DNA from: Burkholderia pyrrocinia
Lineage (GTDB): Bacteria > Pseudomonadota > Gammaproteobacteria > Burkholderiales > Burkholderiaceae
DNA length: 64,000 nt
Direction: 5' to 3'
Assembly (NCBI RefSeq): GCF_022809715.1
Contig: NZ_CP094459.1
Span: 620,001 to 684,000 of the forward strand
Position 1 is the first letter of the stretch, and every line of letters begins with the position of its first letter. Shown in pieces: positions 61,331 through 64,000 of the stretch. The notes beneath the pieces are model-generated. The model had not been told where the DNA came from. It was given only the letters and a program-made list of their open reading frames with translations, and ran no database searches. The position numbers were made by a program, and so were the translations under genes.

Positions 61331-61702
61331 ATGAACGCTGTTACCGAATCCGCAGCAACGACGACCGAAATGCCGCTTCCGTTCGTCTTTACCGACGCAG
61401 CGGCCGACAAGGTCAAGCAACTGATCGACGAAGAGGGCAATCCCGACCTGAAGCTGCGCGTGTTCGTGCAGGGTGGCGGCTGCTCCGGCTTCCAGTACGG
61501 CTTTACGTTCGACGAGGAAGTCAACGAGGACGACACCGTGATGAACAAGAACGGTGTCCAGCTCCTGATCGACTCGATGAGCTACCAGTATCTGGTCGGC
61601 GCCGAGATCGACTACAAGGACGACATCAACGGCGCCCAGTTCGTGATCAAGAACCCGAACGCGACCACCACCTGCGGGTGCGGTTCGTCGTTCTCGGTCT
61701 GA
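61331..61702 (+). CDS. erpA: Iron-sulfur cluster insertion protein ErpA
   Basis: A 123-residue A-type carrier protein. The three cluster-ligand cysteines lie in GGGCSGFQY and CGCGSSFSV at the C-terminus. It passes [4Fe-4S] clusters to target enzymes, for example in isoprenoid synthesis. It stands alone between two terminators, as is common in Burkholderia. GGAGAG precedes the start. Confidence 0.94.
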   Translation: MNAVTESAATTTEMPLPFVFTDAAADKVKQLIDEEGNPDLKLRVFVQGGGCSGFQYGFTFDEEVNEDDTVMNKNGVQLLIDSMSYQYLVGAEIDYKDDINGAQFVIKNPNATTTCGCGSSFSV

Positions 61703-61736
61703 GCGCACGACAGATCAGCGCCGGTTCGCCGGAATG

Positions 61737-61766
61737 AAAAACGGGGCATGAAGCCCCGTTTTTTTA
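61737..61766. terminator. Bidirectional terminator between erpA and anmK
   Basis: AAAAACGGGGC and GCCCCGTTTTTTT around ATGAA, serving both convergent genes. Confidence 0.9.
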
Positions 61767-61804
61767 TGCCCGTGCGCGGCGCCTGCCGGGCGGCAGGCTT
61801 TGCG

Positions 61805-62953
61805 TCAGCCCGGATAGAGCGCGCCGAGCACGCGGTGGCCGGCCGCACCGGTGACCGTCGCGAGATTGCCGGGCTGGCGCGCGGTGAAGCGGTACGCGAG
61901 CCACGCGAACGCGAGCGCCTCGACCTGTTGCGGCGGCACGCCGAGCGCGGCCGTCGTATCGACCGTGGCCGGCACGCCGGCCTCGCGCAGCGCGTGCCGG
62001 AGCGCGTCGAGCAGCACCGGATTGCGTGCACCGCCGCCGCACACGAAGACGGCCTTGCAGCCGGGTGCGTGCTGCGCGATCTCCCGTGCGACCGAGACCG
62101 CGGTGAGTGCCGTGAGGGTTGCCTGCACGTCCTCCGGCGCGACCTGCGCGAACGCGGCGAGCTTCGCGTCGAGCCACGCGGGATTGAACAGGTCGCGTCC
62201 GGTGCTTTTCGGCGGCGGCGCGGCGAAATACGGTTCGTCGAGCAGCGCATCGAGCAGCGGCACGTGTACGGTGCCGCGCGCGGCGAACTTGCCGCCGTCG
62301 TCGTAAGGCTTGCCCAGATGGCGGGTCGCCCACGCGTCGATCAGCGCATTCGCGGGGCCGCAGTCGAAGCCGCGCACGTTGCCGCCTTCGCCGGGCAGAA
62401 TCGTGATGTTGCTGATCCCGCCGAGATTACAGACGACGCGCGTCTCGCCCGGCGCACCGAACACCGTCGCATGGAACGCCGGCGCGAGCGGCGCGCCGTG
62501 GCCGCCGGCAGCCACGTCGCGGCTGCGGAAATCGGCGATCACATCGACATGGGTCAGCTCGGCGAGCAGCGCCGGGTTGTTGAGTTGCCGCGTATAGCCG
62601 CGTTCGGGGCGATGGCGCACCGTCTGGCCGTGCACGCCGATCGCGCGAATCTCGTCGCGCGACAGCCCCGCGGTGCGCTGCAATTCGTGGCAGCACACCG
62701 CGTAGCGCGTGACGAGCGCGTTCGCCGCGAGCGATTCGCGGTCGATCTCGTTGTCGCCGGGCTGCTGCAGCGCGAACAGCGCGTCGCGCAGCGATTGCGC
62801 GAAACCGACGAACGCTTCCGCGAGCACGGCCGGCGCCTTGCCGGCCTCGAAACGCACGGCGACGCCGTCGACGCCGTCCATGCTGGTTCCCGACATCAGC
62901 CCGAAGTAGATGCCGTCGGCCGGATGGACGTTTTGCGGCTGTCGTTGCGGCAC
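61805..62953 (-). CDS. anmK: Anhydro-N-acetylmuramic acid kinase
   Basis: A 382-residue sugar kinase of peptidoglycan recycling, converting 1,6-anhydro-MurNAc to MurNAc-6-phosphate. The start of the domain [13 protein letters not shown] is the signature; [23 protein letters not shown] and [12 protein letters not shown] are further family segments. The length fits. It diverges from tyrS with a 142-base gap. Confidence 0.93.
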   Translation of the reverse strand: MPQRQPQNVHPADGIYFGLMSGTSMDGVDGVAVRFEAGKAPAVLAEAFVGFAQSLRDALFALQQPGDNEIDRESLAANALVTRYAVCCHELQRTAGLSRDEIRAIGVHGQTVRHRPERGYTRQLNNPALLAELTHVDVIADFRSRDVAAGGHGAPLAPAFHATVFGAPGETRVVCNLGGISNITILPGEGGNVRGFDCGPANALIDAWATRHLGKPYDDGGKFAARGTVHVPLLDALLDEPYFAAPPPKSTGRDLFNPAWLDAKLAAFAQVAPEDVQATLTALTAVSVAREIAQHAPGCKAVFVCGGGARNPVLLDALRHALREAGVPATVDTTAALGVPPQQVEALAFAWLAYRFTARQPGNLATVTGAAGHRVLGALYPG

Positions 62954-63095
62954 GTTGGGTTCTCCTGGATCGTACGGCGCGGGCCCGTGCCGCGCACCTT
63001 GCGCCCGATTATCCGCGCAACGTGACGCGCCGTTAAGCGATGCGCGCGCAAGTTATGGGAAAATCCCTGTTTTTGCGACATTCTTCCTGGCACCG

Positions 63096-64000
63096 ATGAG
63101 CACCGAACCCAGTTCCAAGCCCGTTTTCCCGATCACCGACGAAGTCCGGCATGCGCTCGCCGTCACGAAGCGCGGCGTCGACGAGCTGCTGATCGAGGAG
63201 GAGTTCGCGCAGAAGCTCGCGCGCAGCGCGGCCACCGGCACGCCGCTTCGCATCAAGCTCGGCCTCGACCCGACCGCGCCCGACATCCACATCGGCCACA
63301 CGGTCGTGCTGAACAAGATGCGTCAGCTGCAGGACCTCGGCCACACGGTGATCTTCCTGATCGGCGATTTCACGTCGCTGATCGGCGATCCGTCGGGCCG
63401 CAACGCGACGCGCCCGCCGCTCACGCGTGAGCAGATCGAGTCGAACGCGAAGACCTACTTCGAGCAGGCCGCACTCGTGCTCGATCGCGAAAAGACCGAG
63501 ATCCGCTACAACAGCGAATGGTCGATGCCGCTCGGCGCGGACGGGATGATCAAGCTCGCGTCGCGCTACACGGTCGCGCGGATCCTCGAGCGCGAGGACT
63601 TCACGAAGCGCTTCCAGGGCGGCGTGCCGATCTCGATCCACGAATTCCTGTACCCGCTGATGCAGGGCTACGATTCGGTCGCGCTGAACGCCGATCTCGA
63701 ACTCGGCGGCACCGACCAGAAGTTCAACCTGCTGGTCGGCCGCGAACTGCAGAAGCAGTACGGCCAGGAACAGCAGTGCATCCTGACGATGCCGCTGCTC
63801 GAAGGCCTCGACGGCGTCGAGAAGATGTCGAAGTCGAAGGGCAACTACGTCGGCATCAGCGAGAAGCCGACCGACATGTTCGGCAAGCTGATGAGCATCT
63901 CGGATACGCTGATGTGGCGTTACTTCGAACTGCTGTCGTTCCGCAGCATGGACGAGATCGTCGGCTTCAAGCGCGAAGCCGAAGGCGGCCGTAACCCGCG
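63096..64000 (+). CDS. tyrS: Tyrosyl-tRNA synthetase (3' part outside the window)
   Basis: The first 301 residues of a class I tyrosyl-tRNA synthetase, cut by the window end. HIGH is at residues 65-68 ([12 protein letters not shown]) and KMSKS at 243-247 ([12 protein letters not shown]). This KMSKS form with a Lys-Met spelling and the HIGH spelling belong to the shorter TyrS subclass. anmK beside it is a common arrangement, giving a divergent promoter region at 62954-63095. Confidence 0.96.
   Translation, partial: MSTEPSSKPVFPITDEVRHALAVTKRGVDELLIEEEFAQKLARSAATGTPLRIKLGLDPTAPDIHIGHTVVLNKMRQLQDLGHTVIFLIGDFTSLIGDPSGRNATRPPLTREQIESNAKTYFEQAALVLDREKTEIRYNSEWSMPLGADGMIKLASRYTVARILEREDFTKRFQGGVPISIHEFLYPLMQGYDSVALNADLELGGTDQKFNLLVGRELQKQYGQEQQCILTMPLLEGLDGVEKMSKSKGNYVGISEKPTDMFGKLMSISDTLMWRYFELLSFRSMDEIVGFKREAEGGRNP

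Overview
The window is about 64 kb of very GC-rich, densely coding DNA. It looks like the core of a Burkholderia chromosome, most likely chromosome 1 of a Burkholderia cepacia complex strain. This is inferred from family recognition and gene order (fur-bamE-dapB-exbBD-leuS-lptE-holA-proA, hexR-edd-eda-gntP-gntK, rplM-rpsI-erpA-anmK-tyrS) and from codon usage; no database was searched. I see no IS element, prophage, CRISPR array, tRNA or rRNA operon. The only clear breaks in GC-rich composition are a few AT-rich intergenic regions.

Layout. 1-3647: end of an L-arabinose ABC transporter (araG, araH) with a sugar dehydrogenase-like SDR and an aldose 1-epimerase-like gene. 3687-6690: pyrF, then convergent thiL-pgpA-cinA/pncC. 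6868-9168: maeB. 9169-9546: a gap with a minus-strand promoter, palindrome and terminator, a candidate small RNA. 9547-10558: an exported barnase-type RNase with a barstar-type inhibitor. 10741-12851: rsmE, a VOC protein and a speE-like gene. 13113-16239: tkt and gapA. 16343-21571: a LysR regulator, a 5-keto-gluconate/idonate dehydrogenase pair, and a FadR-type regulator divergent from a dctA-type carrier. 21676-23324: tandem RNA-like hairpins followed by allantoicase and ureidoglycolate lyase. 23497-33408: fur, then a long housekeeping run from bamE to hemJ.

33506-39248 is an Entner-Doudoroff/gluconate cluster with HexR-type palindromes between hexR and edd. Its gluconate permease is broken by a 1-base frameshift. 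39322-41667: a TetR regulator divergent from a PuuB-like FAD oxidase, with operator-like palindromes between them. 41737-44321: purB and a HypT-like LysR regulator. 44606-49239: glutamate dehydrogenase and a complete glutamate/aspartate ABC importer (gltIJKL). 49321-54576: a 1751-residue autotransporter preceded by 640 bp of AT-rich DNA. 55217-58273: a class II glutamine amidotransferase, pyrC and a DUF3025 gene. 58286-58694: RNase P RNA. 58768-64000: an OsmC-like gene, a candidate small RNA with an anti-Shine-Dalgarno loop, a DUF1090-like gene, rplM-rpsI, erpA, anmK and the start of tyrS.

How it fits together. Much of the window is central carbon and nitrogen metabolism: arabinose import, pentose phosphate (tkt), glycolysis (gapA), Entner-Doudoroff (edd/eda), gluconate and idonate entry, C4-dicarboxylates (dctA, maeB), glutamate (gdh, glt) and purine nitrogen salvage (alc, allA). 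Local transcription factors sit beside clear palindromes. The least explained signals are non-coding: two candidate small RNAs (59516-59607 plus, about 9235-9370 minus), the covarying double hairpin before allantoicase, and the repeated ACCCGG motifs upstream of leuS.
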